A model generated the notes under the pieces. It was not told the origin of the DNA and ran no database searches. It was given only the letters and a program-made list of their open reading frames with translations. A stretch of 64,000 bases of DNA from an uncultured Porticoccus sp. (GTDB taxonomy: Bacteria; Pseudomonadota; Gammaproteobacteria; Pseudomonadales; Porticoccaceae). The stretch lies in contig CAMYLT010000007.1 of NCBI GenBank assembly GCA_947259505.1, forward strand, positions 1-64,000. The letters run 5' to 3'. Shown one piece after another: positions 54,744 through 62,494 of the stretch (its first letter is position 1; each line of letters opens with the position of its first letter). The position numbers were made by a program, and so were the translations under genes.

Positions 54744-57400
54744 CCAATAAACAGCTGCTCCGCAAGTCTATTCATCAGCGCTTTTTGGCCACAGCCCTTT
54801 TACCGCTGCTGCTGATCACCTCACTGTTAACGCTTTACACGATTGAAGTACGGCGCTCAGATCTTTCGGCAAACTTGCTGCGCACCGGCGACACATCATC
54901 AAGTTATCTTGCGACCATTTCTGACCTTCCGCTCTACTCACGAAACCTCAAGGCATTGGCAGAAACAGCTACATCTGCACTCCATATCCCCGATGTGGCG
55001 GGTATCGCCTTCCTTGATGACAACCAGGCTGTTGTATTGAGGACCGGGCATGTCCCCGATGAGATACTGCCTGACCTGACAGAACAGTTGATGCCCTTAC
55101 AAACACCCCAATACATCTATTTCAGGAAGCCGGTGTACTTGTCCGGGGTCGAGTTCAATGATTATCAAGAGGAGTCGCTCTCCGAAGTTGATGTTCAAGA
55201 ACTGGTAGGCTGGCTAGTGCTGGTCATTGATCGCACCAGCATGCTCGAGCAACAAAAAAATATTCTCATCACCTCTGCATTGCTGTTTCTGATTGGCCTC
55301 CTGATTGCGGCGGTCTTTACCTATTACCTCAGCCTCGGACTCATTTCACCGATCCAGAAACTCACGGCCACCATCAAACAGATGGCTGGGGGAAATCTTA
55401 AAGTTAGAGCAGAAACCGGCACAGATGATGAACTGGCCATCCTGGCTGCGGGGATCAACCAGCTGGCCGAGTCGGTGGCAGAGGGCAAAGAGACCCTAGA
55501 GCACCGCATCAGATTTGCCACTCGACAATTGCAGGACACCCTCCAGAGCCTACAAATAAAAAATCAGGAGCTGGAACTCTCCAGGCAGACAGCAGAAACC
55601 GCCAACCAGGCCAAGAGCGATTTCCTGGCCAGAATGAGTCATGAGTTGAGGACGCCCATTACCTCTATCCAGGGTTTCGTGCGACTCCTGGACATGACCA
55701 AACTGGCGGAAAATGACCGCCACTACTGCCATATTATCGACCAGGCAGCCATGCAATTACTGACATTGATTGATGACATCCTGGCGTTCTCGAAGCTGCA
55801 ATCCAATACAGTTGAACTGGTCATGCAACCCCTGGATCTGGCGGAATGTGTCGAACAGGTCACGGCCATGTTCACCCCCCAAGCTCAGCACAAGGGTCTT
55901 TACCTGGCGGTTGATTTCGCAGCCGACCTGCCACTCGACCGCATTGGCGACTCCATTCGAATTCAACAAATTCTTGGCAACCTGATCGCCAATGCCATCA
56001 AGTTTTCCGATGAGGGCGGCATTTTTATCTCACTGAAAACCAATGCTCAACAAGCTGTGATTATTGAGGTAAAAGATACTGGTATTGGTGTCCCAAAGTC
56101 AGCTCAAAACCAACTGTTCAACGCATTTGCCCAGGCTGATACCTCTATTTCACGACGCTACGGTGGCACCGGACTAGGCCTCTCCATTGTCAAAAGCCTG
56201 GTAGATCTAATGGGAGGCAGTATTTGCCTTGAAAGCACGGAAGGTAAGGGCTCGACGTTTATCATCCAATTGCCTCTTGCCCTATCAACACCACCACGCA
56301 GTTGGCATCTGAAACCTCGCCGAGTAATTATTTGCGGTTGTCACCACTTTATTAACCAGGCGCTTATCCATGCCATGTCACGCTTCGCGATTGAAGATGT
56401 GAGAGTTGTTACCCTGGATGAACTGACTGCTGCCTCTGCGACATTGAATGCTGGTGACAGTATTATCATTTGCACCTCGGCACTGCTCACTCCGGATACC
56501 GATCTGGCATCGCTCATTCTGCGATTACGGGACATCTCCCCAGCCAAATTGATTTTGCTGGCAGCGCAATTCAATTTTTATCAGCAGTTCAATGCCAAAG
56601 AACGGGCCATGTTACAACCCGCAGCCTTTCTGGCCATGCCCCCGCCACTGGCAGAGCTACACCGCGCACTGAATGAGACAAATGCCCCCAACAACAGTGC
56701 CGCTGCGCTGGCCCCATGCGACGATCAGATACTGGATGGCATCAACATTCTGATTGCCGAAGACAATCAATTTACTCGGCTGCTGCTTGACACGCTACTT
56801 AGCAGATTCGGGGCTTACTGCACGCTGGCTGACAACGGCAACGAGGCCCTCGCCGCCTGCCAACTGGATCGCTTTGATCTGTTGTTGATTGATGTACACA
56901 TGCCCCAGAAAAATGGTATTGAGACGCTGGCCACATTGCGCAGCAGCAAAAACATTAATGCCAACGTCCCGGCACTGGCGTTGACAGCCGACATCCTGCA
57001 GCAAGAGGAACAGTCCCTGTTCAAGGCCGGCGCCAATGGACTTTTGCTGAAACCGCTGGATGAAGAGAAATTACTGGCTCAAATCTGTGAACTGCTCCAT
57101 CTTGGCCAGCCCGTCACGCCAATGCCGTCCGCAGATGTCCTGGATGAGATCCCGCCCGATTTGTTCAGGCAGGAGGTACAGGACTTACTGGAACGCTCAC
57201 GGGCAGCACTAGCATCGGGCAAGATCAACGAGTTACGTGAGGAAATCCACCAGCTGCTGGGCATCGCCGGGGTATTCAACTTCACAGAACTTGAACTAAA
57301 AGTCAGGAAGCTTCACCAACTGGTGAAGAACGGTCAACTGGATCAAGTTGAAATGTTACTGGCTGAATTGGATCTTGATGCAGAAAAAATCGAACTCTGA
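54740..57400 (+). CDS. BarA/GacS-like hybrid sensor histidine kinase with receiver and Hpt domains
   Basis: 886 residues. TM1 about 15-36, periplasmic sensor of the sCache_4 sort (about 40-165), TM2 about 173-195, HAMP, coiled coil, HisKA with His301 in SHELRTPITSIQGF, HATPase with DTGIGVPKS and GGTGLGLSIVKSL. Next comes a degenerate receiver-like domain (about 520-640) without an obvious phosphoacceptor, then a true receiver with Asp718 (LLIDVHMPQ) and KPLDEE, and a C-terminal Hpt with His837 (EIHQLLGIAG). The cognate output regulator is not encoded here. Starts within the stop of the binding-protein gene. Confidence 0.92.
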   Translation: MTNKQLLRKSIHQRFLATALLPLLLITSLLTLYTIEVRRSDLSANLLRTGDTSSSYLATISDLPLYSRNLKALAETATSALHIPDVAGIAFLDDNQAVVLRTGHVPDEILPDLTEQLMPLQTPQYIYFRKPVYLSGVEFNDYQEESLSEVDVQELVGWLVLVIDRTSMLEQQKNILITSALLFLIGLLIAAVFTYYLSLGLISPIQKLTATIKQMAGGNLKVRAETGTDDELAILAAGINQLAESVAEGKETLEHRIRFATRQLQDTLQSLQIKNQELELSRQTAETANQAKSDFLARMSHELRTPITSIQGFVRLLDMTKLAENDRHYCHIIDQAAMQLLTLIDDILAFSKLQSNTVELVMQPLDLAECVEQVTAMFTPQAQHKGLYLAVDFAADLPLDRIGDSIRIQQILGNLIANAIKFSDEGGIFISLKTNAQQAVIIEVKDTGIGVPKSAQNQLFNAFAQADTSISRRYGGTGLGLSIVKSLVDLMGGSICLESTEGKGSTFIIQLPLALSTPPRSWHLKPRRVIICGCHHFINQALIHAMSRFAIEDVRVVTLDELTAASATLNAGDSIIICTSALLTPDTDLASLILRLRDISPAKLILLAAQFNFYQQFNAKERAMLQPAAFLAMPPPLAELHRALNETNAPNNSAAALAPCDDQILDGINILIAEDNQFTRLLLDTLLSRFGAYCTLADNGNEALAACQLDRFDLLLIDVHMPQKNGIETLATLRSSKNINANVPALALTADILQQEEQSLFKAGANGLLLKPLDEEKLLAQICELLHLGQPVTPMPSADVLDEIPPDLFRQEVQDLLERSRAALASGKINELREEIHQLLGIAGVFNFTELELKVRKLHQLVKNGQLDQVEMLLAELDLDAEKIEL

Positions 57401-57423
57401 ACCGGGCAGAAAAGTCATCTCGA

Positions 57424-58593
57424 TCAAATGGCGCGCACCGCAACAACACCTTCAACGGCACGGATAGCCGCCAGCAATTCTTCAGATGGCTCACTGGCCA
57501 CATCAATAATGTTGTAGGCAATCTCTTCCCGGCTCTGATTCACCATGTCGATGACATTCATATCGCGGTCAGCGAGCAAAGAGAGCACATGGCCAAGGAC
57601 TCTGGGCACATTTTCATTGCAGAACGTAATACGGTAGCCACCATTGCGAGCCATTTTTGTGGCTGGAAAATTCACAGCATTACGGATATTGCCATTTTCC
57701 AGGTAGTCCATTAACTGGTCTGCAGCCATTACCGCGCAATTTTCCTCCGCCTCCTCCGTACTGGCGCCGATATGCGGCATGAGCAACACATCCTTGCGCC
57801 CCAGCAACGCCGGTGCCGGAAAGTCGGTGACATACTTGGACAAGCGTTTCTCGTCCAATGCTGCCACGATTGCCGGCAAATCCACCACCTCATCTCGAGC
57901 AAAGTTCAGCAACACAGCGGAAGGCTTAAGGCAGCGCAGTGTTTCACTGTTGATCAAATGGCGAGTGGCCGCTATCGCCGGCACGTGAAGGGTGATGAAG
58001 TCGGAATGTGCCAGCAAACTCTGCAGATTCTCCATTTTCTGCACTCGGCGGGACAAGCGCCAGGCCGCTTCCACGGAGATTGCCGGGTCGTAGCCAAATA
58101 CTTCCATACCCAGTTCTACGGCCATATTCGCAACCAGGGCTCCGATTGCACCGAGTCCGACCACACCCAAACGCTTACCCGCAACTTCGCAACCGGCGAA
58201 TTGCTTTTTCTGCTTTTCCAGCAACTTTGACATTTCGCTTTCATCGCGGATATCCGTGAGGCTCTGCACATAGTTCATGCCGCCTAAAATATCTCTGGAG
58301 GCCAGAAACAAAGCCGATGCCACCAGCTCTTTTACGGCATTGGCATTAGCACCGGGGGTGTTAAACACTACAATACCCCGGTGGGTATAGTCTGCCACCG
58401 GAATATTGTTGACCCCGGCACCAGCGCGGGCCACCGCCCTAACACTCTCCGGAATCACCTCATCGTGCAACTTTTGACTACGCAGTAAAATCGCATCGGG
58501 ACTGCTGAATTCACTGGCAATTTCGTAGTGTTCGCGAGGAAAGCGGTCTAACCCCTTAGCGGAAATCTGGTTGTAAGTATGCACCTTGAACAT
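57424..58593 (-). CDS. serA: D-3-phosphoglycerate dehydrogenase with ACT domain
   Basis: 389 residues from the ATG at 58593 (MFKVHTYNQISAKGL). First step of serine synthesis. Substrate domain start DAILLRSQKLHDEVIP and AGAGVNNIPVADYTHRGIVV, NAD motif VVGLGAIGALVANMA, NFARDEVVD, YVTDFPAPALLG and PHIGASTEEAEENCAV with the catalytic His. C-terminal ACT domain (about 320-389, RDMNVIDMVNQSREEIAYN). It is of the short class with the TDFP motif, not the E. coli-like form. 29 bp after serC. Confidence 0.93.
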   Translation of the reverse strand: MFKVHTYNQISAKGLDRFPREHYEIASEFSSPDAILLRSQKLHDEVIPESVRAVARAGAGVNNIPVADYTHRGIVVFNTPGANANAVKELVASALFLASRDILGGMNYVQSLTDIRDESEMSKLLEKQKKQFAGCEVAGKRLGVVGLGAIGALVANMAVELGMEVFGYDPAISVEAAWRLSRRVQKMENLQSLLAHSDFITLHVPAIAATRHLINSETLRCLKPSAVLLNFARDEVVDLPAIVAALDEKRLSKYVTDFPAPALLGRKDVLLMPHIGASTEEAEENCAVMAADQLMDYLENGNIRNAVNFPATKMARNGGYRITFCNENVPRVLGHVLSLLADRDMNVIDMVNQSREEIAYNIIDVASEPSEELLAAIRAVEGVVAVRAI

Positions 58594-58622
58594 GACTCGC
58601 TTCCCCGAATAGTGATAGAAAT

Positions 58623-59738
58623 TTATTGTGATACTTGCTGGTAAGCCCATGTAATCCAGGGCATCAGTGCCTCCAGATCGGTTTTTTCTACCGTCGCCCC
58701 ACCCCATATGCGCAAGCCTGCAGGGGCATCCCGATAAGCGCCTATATCGTAGGCAACACCTTCAGCATCAAGTAGTTTTACCACTTTTTTCACCTGATCG
58801 GCGTCCAGATCCAAACTCAGACAAATGCTGGTATTGGAGCGAGTCGCCTCGTCCTGAGCGAGAAAGTTGATCCAGTCATTTTCCGCCACAAACTTTTCTA
58901 TGACAGCGAGGTTTTCTGCAGACTTGGCAATGGTGGCTTTCAGTCCACCAATGGATTTCACCCAATCCAAGGCATCCAGATAATCCGCCACACAGAGCAT
59001 TGATGGCGTATTAATTGTTTCACCTTTGAAGATACCATCAATCAGCTTTCCGCCTTTTGTCATGCGGAAAATCTTCGGCATGGGCCAGGGGGGCGTGTAA
59101 TTTTCGAGACGTTCAACGGCACGCGGGCTGAGAATCAGCATACCGTGGGCACCTTCACCACCCAACACCTTCTGCCAGCTAAAGGTCACCACATCGAGCT
59201 TTTCCCACGGCATTTCCATGGCAAACACAGCAGAAGTAGCATCGCAAATGGTCAGACCTTCGCGATCATCGCTGATCCAGTCGCCATCGGTGATTTTCAC
59301 ACCAGAGGTAGTGCCATTCCAAGTAAAGACGATGTCATGGGATGGATTTGCCTGACTCATATCGGGCAAGAGTCCATAGTCGGCAGCGTACTCGTTAACT
59401 TGCGCCAGCTTCAGCTGCTTGACGATATCGGTCAGCCAGCCCTGTCCGAATGATTCCCAATAGAATACATCTACTGGACGCGGACCGAGCAACGACCACA
59501 GCGCCATTTCCACAGCGCCCGTATCTGAGGCGGGCACTACGCCCACCCGGTAACCTTCTGGCAAACCGAGTACTTCGGCGGTCTCACTACAGACACGTCC
59601 CAAAGCAACCTTGCCAATGGCCGCTCGGTGAGAGCGACCCAGCGTGGTCAAATCGAGATTGGTAACATTGTAACCGGGCCGCTTGCTGCAAGGGCCAGAG
59701 GAAAAATTGGGGTTAGCCGGCTTTTGTGTCGGTTTCAT
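58623..59738 (-). CDS. serC: Phosphoserine aminotransferase (TIGR01365-like class)
   Basis: 371 residues, PLP class V aminotransferase; second step of serine synthesis. N-terminal [15 protein letters not shown], then [11 protein letters not shown], and the PLP lysine in [36 protein letters not shown] follows. These segments fit the class common in alphaproteobacteria rather than the usual gammaproteobacterial SerC beside pheA. First gene of serC-serA, with its own promoter. Confidence 0.92.
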   Translation of the reverse strand: MKPTQKPANPNFSSGPCSKRPGYNVTNLDLTTLGRSHRAAIGKVALGRVCSETAEVLGLPEGYRVGVVPASDTGAVEMALWSLLGPRPVDVFYWESFGQGWLTDIVKQLKLAQVNEYAADYGLLPDMSQANPSHDIVFTWNGTTSGVKITDGDWISDDREGLTICDATSAVFAMEMPWEKLDVVTFSWQKVLGGEGAHGMLILSPRAVERLENYTPPWPMPKIFRMTKGGKLIDGIFKGETINTPSMLCVADYLDALDWVKSIGGLKATIAKSAENLAVIEKFVAENDWINFLAQDEATRSNTSICLSLDLDADQVKKVVKLLDAEGVAYDIGAYRDAPAGLRIWGGATVEKTDLEALMPWITWAYQQVSQ

Positions 59739-59772
59739 GCGGTCCCACCTGGAAGATCAAAAGAAGCGGATC

Positions 59773-59800
59773 ATTCTAAGTGGGATTACTGTCTAGGCAA
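59773..59800 (-). promoter_or_regulatory. Probable sigma-70 promoter of serC-serA
   Basis: On the minus strand: TTGCCT (59800-59795), 16-nt spacer, TAGAAT (59778-59773), about 35 nt before the serC ATG. Confidence 0.55.
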
Positions 59801-59863
59801 AGTCGTCGACAGGAAATTTTTGACGTGCCGGCCACACAACATGGCAAGCCGTATCTGAGATAT

Positions 59864-59899
59864 TGCAACCCGGGGGCAACGGATAGCCCCCGGGTTGCA
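59864..59899 (-). terminator. Strong GC-rich hairpin after dsbA
   Basis: Perfect 14-bp inverted repeat (59864-59877 with 59886-59899), loop of 8 nt, 6 nt beyond the dsbA stop. No T run follows on the minus strand, so termination or 3' end protection are both possible. Confidence 0.6.
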
Positions 59900-59905
59900 G
59901 CGGGT

Positions 59906-60550
59906 TCATTGCTGAATTGCCGACCGCTCTTTGTTGATCAGATAAGCGGCCACCTTGAGCATACCTTCCTGGCTGCCATTTTCTCTGCTGGATATACGGT
60001 ACTTACCATTTACCACGATTTCCGGGGTGCCCTGAGTACGATAGCGAGGCTGCTTACTGGCAGCCAAATCTACCGCCATCTCAATGCCCTTGGAATTAAA
60101 CACTTTCAGGAAACGCTCCCTGTCTACACCTTGGGCTTCAAAGAGATCCGCAATTTCATCTTCGCTGCCCAACTTTTGCTTTTTCAGGTTCATGGCCTCA
60201 AAGATTGGCTCATGCAGCTTGTCGAGCACTTTCAGCGCCCGAGCGGTAAAGTAAGCACGGGCGTGCAATTTCATGATCGGATGCCAGATCGCGGGAACGC
60301 GCACAAAATTGACGTCTTCTGGCAGTGCCGTCACCCAGGGATTCAATTTGGGCTCAAAAGAAAAGCAGTGGCTGCAACCGTACCAAAACACTTCAACCAC
60401 CTCGATTTTCGCGGGGTCGGCTGTGGCCACCGGCTCAGGCAGGATTTCATAATTGACACCTGCCTTGTAGGGCTCATCTGTTTCGGCATGGCAGGCTGCC
60501 ATCGGCAGTAAGAGCAAGGCAAAGAACAGGTTGAAGAGATAATGACGCAT
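59906..60550 (-). CDS. dsbA: DsbA-type periplasmic thiol:disulfide oxidoreductase
   Basis: 214 residues with a signal peptide (about 1-22, ALLLLPMAACHA; the Cys20 is within a lipobox-like context but cleavage after HA is likelier). Thioredoxin fold with helical insertion; active site Cys59-Ser-His-Cys62 in FWYGCSHCFSFEP and the cis-Pro segment QGTPEIVVNGKY. The dipeptide is Ser-His, where E. coli and Pseudomonas DsbA have Pro-His. Introduces disulfides into exported proteins. Neighbour of cytochrome c4 as in Pseudomonas. Confidence 0.93.
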   Translation of the reverse strand: MRHYLFNLFFALLLLPMAACHAETDEPYKAGVNYEILPEPVATADPAKIEVVEVFWYGCSHCFSFEPKLNPWVTALPEDVNFVRVPAIWHPIMKLHARAYFTARALKVLDKLHEPIFEAMNLKKQKLGSEDEIADLFEAQGVDRERFLKVFNSKGIEMAVDLAASKQPRYRTQGTPEIVVNGKYRISSRENGSQEGMLKVAAYLINKERSAIQQ

Positions 60551-60628
60551 GCTAAATTCCTTTCACATTAAACTGGTCAGTACCTGATAGACCACTATGA
60601 TCCCCCAGGTTCCCCAAAATGCAAACAC

Positions 60629-60654
60629 AAAAAAGGCGGCTTCCGCCGCCTTTT
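60629..60654 (-). terminator. Rho-independent terminator after cytochrome c4
   Basis: Stem GGCGGC/GCCGCC (60635-60640 and 60645-60650) with loop TTCC. On the minus strand it is followed by TTTTTT, 14 bp beyond the cytochrome stop. It separates the cytochrome gene from dsbA. Confidence 0.8.
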
Positions 60655-60667
60655 CGGATCCAAACCC

Positions 60668-61306
60668 TTACTTCAGGCCGGCAATAAAGTTCGCTACAGC
60701 GTCGATTTCCACGTCGCTCATATGCGCAGCGACACCGCGCATGATACTGGCATCACCATCATTGGTGCGGGCTGCAGGGTTTTGAGGATCATCTGCTCCC
60801 GTGCGGAATGCGCGCAACTGCTTGGCCGTGTACTGGGCAAATTGTCCACCCAGTGCCGGGTAGCCTGCAGGGCCATTACCGTTACCGGCGGGAGAATGAC
60901 AACCGGTACAGGCCGGAACACCGGTTTCAATGTTACCACCCCGGTAAACACGTTCACCGCGATCCAGATTCTCTTCCTTGGCACCCGCCATCTGTATCGT
61001 TTTAGATTCGAAATAGGCAGCGATATCTGCCAGGTCCTGATCAGAGAACGCATTCAACATGCCCGTCATTTCAGGAACAGCACGGGCGCCCGACTTAATG
61101 TCATTCAGTTGCTTGGTAAGGTATTTCTCACCTTGGCCTGCGAGCTTGGGGAAGTTCGCTAAGGGACTATTACCATCTACACCGTGGCAACCTGCACACA
61201 TTGCTGTTTTAGCCTGTCCAGCAGCGGCATCACCGCCAGCAAAGACCAGGGAGGAGGCCAGGGTCAAACCCAGCATGGCAGCCATTCCTAGAATCATTTT
61301 TTTCAT
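60668..61306 (-). CDS. Diheme cytochrome c4
   Basis: 212 residues. Signal peptide about 1-23 (SSLVFA); heme-binding motifs CAGCH at 37-41 and CTGCH at 133-137, one in each of two similar halves, with the distal Met ligands probably in EMTGMLNAF and the C-terminal half (SIMRGVAAHM). Periplasmic electron carrier, usually to terminal oxidases. Its position between engB and dsbA is conserved in Pseudomonas. Confidence 0.94.
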   Translation of the reverse strand: MKKMILGMAAMLGLTLASSLVFAGGDAAAGQAKTAMCAGCHGVDGNSPLANFPKLAGQGEKYLTKQLNDIKSGARAVPEMTGMLNAFSDQDLADIAAYFESKTIQMAGAKEENLDRGERVYRGGNIETGVPACTGCHSPAGNGNGPAGYPALGGQFAQYTAKQLRAFRTGADDPQNPAARTNDGDASIMRGVAAHMSDVEIDAVANFIAGLK

Positions 61307-61364
61307 TGGTTAATCCGCTCTCTGCATTCCGCTACAATAGGAAACTTGTATTGCCTTCTAAAAA

Positions 61365-61401
61365 GCGGGGGCATTATATACCAACTCCCCCGCGATCTTA
61401 A
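61365..61401 (-). promoter_or_regulatory. Cytochrome c4 promoter overlapping a terminator-like stem-loop
   Basis: On the minus strand: TTAAGA (61401-61396), 17-nt spacer, TATAAT (61378-61373). The inverted repeat GCGGGGG/CCCCCGC (61365-61371 and 61387-61393) flanks the -10 element and is followed by TTTTT on the minus strand, so read-through RNA entering from the engB side would fold into an intrinsic terminator. Confidence 0.6.
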
Positions 61402-61435
61402 TAGGTGATATCAGCTTACTCTCTCAGGACTCCCC

Positions 61436-62071
61436 ATGTCAGACGTGATTTCCTTCCGCAAGGCGCAATTTCTCATCAGCGCACCGACCCTCACTCAGTG
61501 TCCAGAGGACAGCGGCTGTGAGGTGGCCTTTGCCGGACGCTCAAACGCCGGCAAGTCCAGCGCCATCAATGCGTTAACCGACAATGCCAAACTTGCTCGC
61601 ACCAGTAAAACACCGGGGCGGACGCAGCTGCTCAATTTTTTCTCCCTCTCTGAACAGTGCCGTTTGGTAGATTTACCCGGTTATGGCTTCGCCAAGGTGG
61701 CCAAATCCCTTAAAAAAGAATGGGATAAACACCTTGCCGAATATCTACAACAACGAAAATCGCTAAAAGGGCTAGTCCTGTTGATGGATATTCGCCACCC
61801 CCTACAGGAATATGATTGGCAAATGATTCGCTGGGCATATCAGTCAGAGATGCCTGTTCACCTGCTGCTGACCAAAGCGGATAAATTCAATCATGGCCCA
61901 GCCAAGGCGATACTGTTGAAAGTACAGCGGGAACTGAGCATGGCCGGTTTCAGTGACAACATCAGTCTCCAGACCTTTTCTTCCCTTAAAAAAACGGGCT
62001 TGGACGAACTGGAAGCCGTGCTTCGCAACTGGCTATCCGCCCAACAGGAATCTCACAACCCGTTGATTTGA
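61436..62071 (+). CDS. engB: Ribosome biogenesis GTPase EngB/YihA
   Basis: 211 residues. G1 [16 protein letters not shown]2 region [15 protein letters not shown]3 DLPGYGFA, G4 LLTKADK and G5 region at the C-terminus. Needed for 50S subunit assembly. Divergent from cytochrome c4 and convergent with the small-RNA units and polA, as in the engB-spf-polA region of enterics. Confidence 0.96.
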   Translation: MSDVISFRKAQFLISAPTLTQCPEDSGCEVAFAGRSNAGKSSAINALTDNAKLARTSKTPGRTQLLNFFSLSEQCRLVDLPGYGFAKVAKSLKKEWDKHLAEYLQQRKSLKGLVLLMDIRHPLQEYDWQMIRWAYQSEMPVHLLLTKADKFNHGPAKAILLKVQRELSMAGFSDNISLQTFSSLKKTGLDELEAVLRNWLSAQQESHNPLI

Positions 62072-62084
62072 AAATGTTTCTACC

Positions 62085-62189
62085 AAAAAAAGCCCTGATC
62101 AATATCGATCAGGGCTTGCTTTGCTGTTGCTTGGGGATTAATCAAGCTTTGCATCTAGTTTGGGGAGAAAGCAGCAATGTTGCTTGCGT
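62085..62189 (-). ncRNA. Small RNA candidate, copy A (Spot 42/ErsA locus)
   Basis: Predicted transcript of about 105 nt on the minus strand, from near 62189 to the T7 run at 62091-62085. It ends in a perfect 11-bp hairpin (AAGCCCTGATC with GATCAGGGCTT, 62090-62117), an intrinsic terminator on this strand only. The body carries two unpaired C-rich motifs, TTTCTCCCCAAAC and TTAATCCCCAAGC, of the kind that pair with ribosome sites. Positions 62110-62198 repeat at 62300-62388 with 3 differences in 89. Same place and orientation relative to polA and engB as spf in enterics. No convincing reading frame. Confidence 0.75.
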
Positions 62190-62194
62190 GAAGA

Positions 62195-62221
62195 TTAGAG
62201 AAGGGATTCTCGAGATAGTTC
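62195..62221 (-). promoter_or_regulatory. Sigma-E/AlgU-like promoter of small RNA copy A
   Basis: Minus strand: GAACTA (62221-62216, with G before it), 16-nt spacer, TCTAA (62199-62195). This fits the extracytoplasmic-stress consensus GAACTT-N16-TCTRA. Confidence 0.65.
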
Positions 62222-62272
62222 CAAACACGTTAAAAATATTTCTTACTCACTTACACCACTCACGACGAACCC

Positions 62273-62379
62273 AAAAAAAAGCCCTGTATCAAATCGATTC
62301 AGGGCTTGCTTTGCTGTTGCTTGGGGATTAATCAAGCTTTGCATCTAGTTTGGGGAGAAAGCAGCAATGTTACTTGCGT
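62273..62379 (-). ncRNA. Small RNA candidate, copy B (Spot 42/ErsA locus)
   Basis: Predicted transcript of about 107 nt on the minus strand, from near 62379 to the T8 run at 62280-62273. Body nearly identical to copy A, with both C-rich motifs intact. The terminator stem (62279-62307) has one T-T mismatch and a different loop from copy A, so the hairpin has been kept while its sequence drifted. It is the copy nearer polA. Separate promoter and terminator mean both copies could be expressed. Confidence 0.75.
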
Positions 62380-62384
62380 GATAA

Positions 62385-62411
62385 TTAGGCATGGTCAAAA
62401 GCGCAAAGTTC
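62385..62411 (-). promoter_or_regulatory. Sigma-E/AlgU-like promoter of small RNA copy B
   Basis: Minus strand: GAACTT (62411-62406), 16-nt spacer, CCTAA (62389-62385). The -35 is an exact match. Its two elements sit at the same 190-bp offset from copy A as the transcribed parts, although the spacer sequences differ completely. Confidence 0.65.
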
Positions 62412-62494
62412 CCATCTGGATAAAAATTTTTATATTATTTTACCTGTATATCCACCCTGGTTCAGACCAGACCCTTATATGTAGCCCACTGCGG

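Noticed and set aside
59780-60511. 243-residue plus-strand frame opposite dsbA
   Set aside because: It is the shadow of the DsbA coding sequence and crosses the hairpin after it.
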